Positions 62,201-64,000 of a stretch of DNA of 64,000 nucleotides are shown here, in pieces. The notes beneath the pieces were generated by a model, which ran no database searches, was not told the origin of the DNA, and was given only the letters and a program-made list of their open reading frames with translations. How positions within the stretch are numbered: the first letter of the stretch is position 1; each line of letters starts with the position of its first letter. The translations under genes were made by a program, and so were the position numbers. This stretch comes from Rhypophila decipiens (lineage: Eukaryota > Ascomycota > Sordariomycetes > Sordariales > Naviculisporaceae), in assembly GCA_033297075.1 (NCBI GenBank), contig MU858190.1:1-64000 (forward strand), written 5' to 3'.

Positions 62201-63874
62201 TTGAGGCAGGAAGGGAAGAGGAAATAAATTTTCCAGCGGGGCTTCACATGAAGCTGTGCCAGGGTGGATTGCATCAACCGTTGCTGTTGTTGGTTGGGAC
62301 AGGAAGAAAGGAGGGATGAATTTTGCAACGAGCTCTTACCCCCTATCACGGAGAGACAGAATCCCTGTCAGTAGGCTGGATGGCAGCCACCATCCGTTCA
62401 ACTTTATGATCATTATCCTCGCATAGTTAGGTTCTGTCATTACTCAAGGAAAATACTATCAACTGGAGAGGGGAGCGCCGAGAAAGGGACTGGTATTCAT
62501 TGCCATCGATGGAATTCAGCCAGACCACATTCAGCCTTACCTGCCGACTGAGTCGAAATAGGTGATGTGAAATGCATTGCATACGCCTTTAACGACCCCT
62601 CTATACGCGGCTTAATATTCTCTCGAATGCGTTCAAGAGATTGATATCACGTATATGGAAGGACCTTGGAGGGAATATTCATACAGCAAGCGTGGGATCC
62701 CTATGGCGAGTCTGCACGGTGTGTCTACTAAATTTGTAATACCTTTTGTTATTGAAGTTCCCGCCCCATTGTCCGACCTATTTACCCGCTCGTTGAAGAC
62801 AGCTAACCGAAATCTAGGTAAATGAACTCAATAGGTACCAAGTCAGAGGTCAACACAGTCACAGACAGAAGCCTTGATCCTGTGATGAACCTGGTTTGGT
62901 TTACGGTGGTACATATTGAAAGAGACTCGAGCGGTAAACGGGACAGGTGCGAGCAGCAATGCCCTTCAGCAAACGCGTGTGAATGCCCCCCGTATTCAGC
63001 GTAGCCCTCCATTGGATGTCAAAATCTCTTCACCACGTCTGGAACGATCCGCTGTGCTGAGGCGTGCCTGAGATGAATTGAATCTGATGACCTATTGCAT
63101 TGAGGCAGATTTGTGGATTTGTTGTAAGAATTACCCCAGTGCAGCTGCCCGAATTTGAGGAAGAACCCCTTCCTGAAGATGTGTGATAAAAGTCGTTCGT
63201 TGCTGGGAGTTGAGCACTCTTAGTCCAGTGATCTCAATATTCAGACTCCAGGCGGTCAGACCAGTTCATTGAAAAAAGGGTTGATTTGCCTGGAACGGAT
63301 TACATAAGTTCTTAACAGCTGGAGGCCGTTCACTTTGTTGAACGATAGCTGCATTTGACGGATACTGGCACGTGGACGGAAACGTGGGATAAGGTTTAAA
63401 CTTTCTTGCCACTTGATCTTTCCGAACCCCACCACCCACCAATGGCAGGGTGTAATCACGCAACACCTAGGTATAAGAGCATACATAAATCTACCCATTT
63501 TAACAAGCAACTGGTATAGCGGTTATGTGTCAGCAGACACACCAACCAGGTTGTGGGTTCGGTTCTTATGTGTTGCGCTACCTAAAAGACATAGTAGTTG
63601 TCGGGCTGTAGTCTCTCACTGGGTACTTACCTATGGTAAGGGCCGCCACTCACTTTGCACATCGTTGAGTGTGCACATGTTACCACCTTATACCCAAGTC
63701 AGAGATTGAGGGTTCGGGGGAATGTACCAGTTGTTTGTTCAATTCTTTTTTTCTTTTCTGCCCTTCCATCGATACGACATTCCTTTTGAGAATAAAAATG
63801 AGTCTTGATGCAACTACATACATGTATTTACAGAGCAGAACCTACCTATATCATACTTTCCAATTGAGGTCTAG
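62201..63874. other. Gene-free stretch with a tRNA-like remnant
   Basis: No gene seen. A tRNA/SINE-like segment (separate entry) lies at 63505-63577. Confidence 0.4.
63505..63577 (+). other. tRNA-like (SINE-like) remnant
   Basis: TGGTATAGCGGTTATG matches a tRNA box A and D-arm. GTGGGTTCGGTTCTT is close to box B, and GCAAC/GTTGC can pair as part of an acceptor stem. No proper anticodon arm forms and the T-stem does not pair, so it is not a functional tRNA. Confidence 0.3.
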
Positions 63875-64000
63875 TCAGTTGAAGCGAATATAAAAGGAGC
63901 GAAGCGGCAAAGTCGGTTCCCTCGACAACGTCTTATCCTCAAAAAGCCCACTTTCCTCGGTACTCCAGATCAAGCGCCTGCCATCCTCCTCGGTTTGCTT
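63875..64000 (-). CDS. 3' end of a gene running off the window
   Basis: A minus-strand frame open from the edge reads KQTEEDGRRLIWSTEESGLF..., then LSREPTLPLRSFYIRFN and a stop at 63875. Composition is coding-like and the frame is entire to the edge, but only 41 residues are visible and no domain can be named. Confidence 0.4.
   Translation of the reverse strand, partial: KQTEEDGRRLIWSTEESGLFEDKTLSREPTLPLRSFYIRFN

Noticed and set aside
63505..63577. Functional tRNA gene
   Set aside because: No anticodon arm with a seven-base loop and no T-stem pairing.

Overview
The window comes from a filamentous ascomycete (Pezizomycotina, most likely a sordariomycete). The genes are split by short GT-AG introns with CTAAC-like branch sites. 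The proteins are typical fungal families: a HET-domain protein, DUF4246, DUF2985, a sedolisin, GH55, GMC oxidoreductases and small secreted cysteine-rich proteins. There is no operon structure. I built about 23 gene models by reading frames and splice signals; exon coordinates are in the entries.

Left part (1-24.7 kb): a HET-domain gene; a small basic-protein gene; a low-complexity gene with a chromodomain-like end, followed by 1.6 kb of unusual degenerate repeats (an exact 88-bp tandem unit, then six hairpin repeats with a constant 12-nt loop); a DUF2985 membrane protein; an unknown protein; a JmjC protein; a secreted GMC oxidoreductase; an F-box/ankyrin gene with disturbed frames; and a basic nuclear-type protein.

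Middle (24.7-36.5 kb): a gene-poor, decayed stretch with two Argonaute PIWI-domain relics, other coding debris and minisatellites. It is followed by an intact three-domain protein (P-loop kinase, HAD, uracil phosphoribosyltransferase-like), a small conserved protein, and a mobile-element family. One member of that family (32.9-33.6 kb) has inverted ends around a minisatellite, into which a 165-bp solo LTR with 5-bp target duplications has inserted. A DUF4246 gene lies between this element and an oppositely oriented copy.

Right part (36.5-64 kb): mostly secreted products. These are a sedolisin protease, a GH55 beta-1,3-glucanase with a very long cysteine-rich extension, a zincin metalloprotease, two small cysteine-rich proteins and an alcohol-oxidase-like GMC enzyme. 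The most striking locus is at 55.1-58.8 kb. A secreted, intronless, bacterial-style protein (Zn amidase/PGRP domain, peptidoglycan-binding-like repeats, DUF1906 domain) is transcribed head-to-head with a small secreted protein made of two C..C..C..CPG..CC modules. This looks like an antibacterial, peptidoglycan-directed pair, possibly with one partner acquired from actinobacteria. The last genes are conserved unknowns, and a gene end runs off the right edge.
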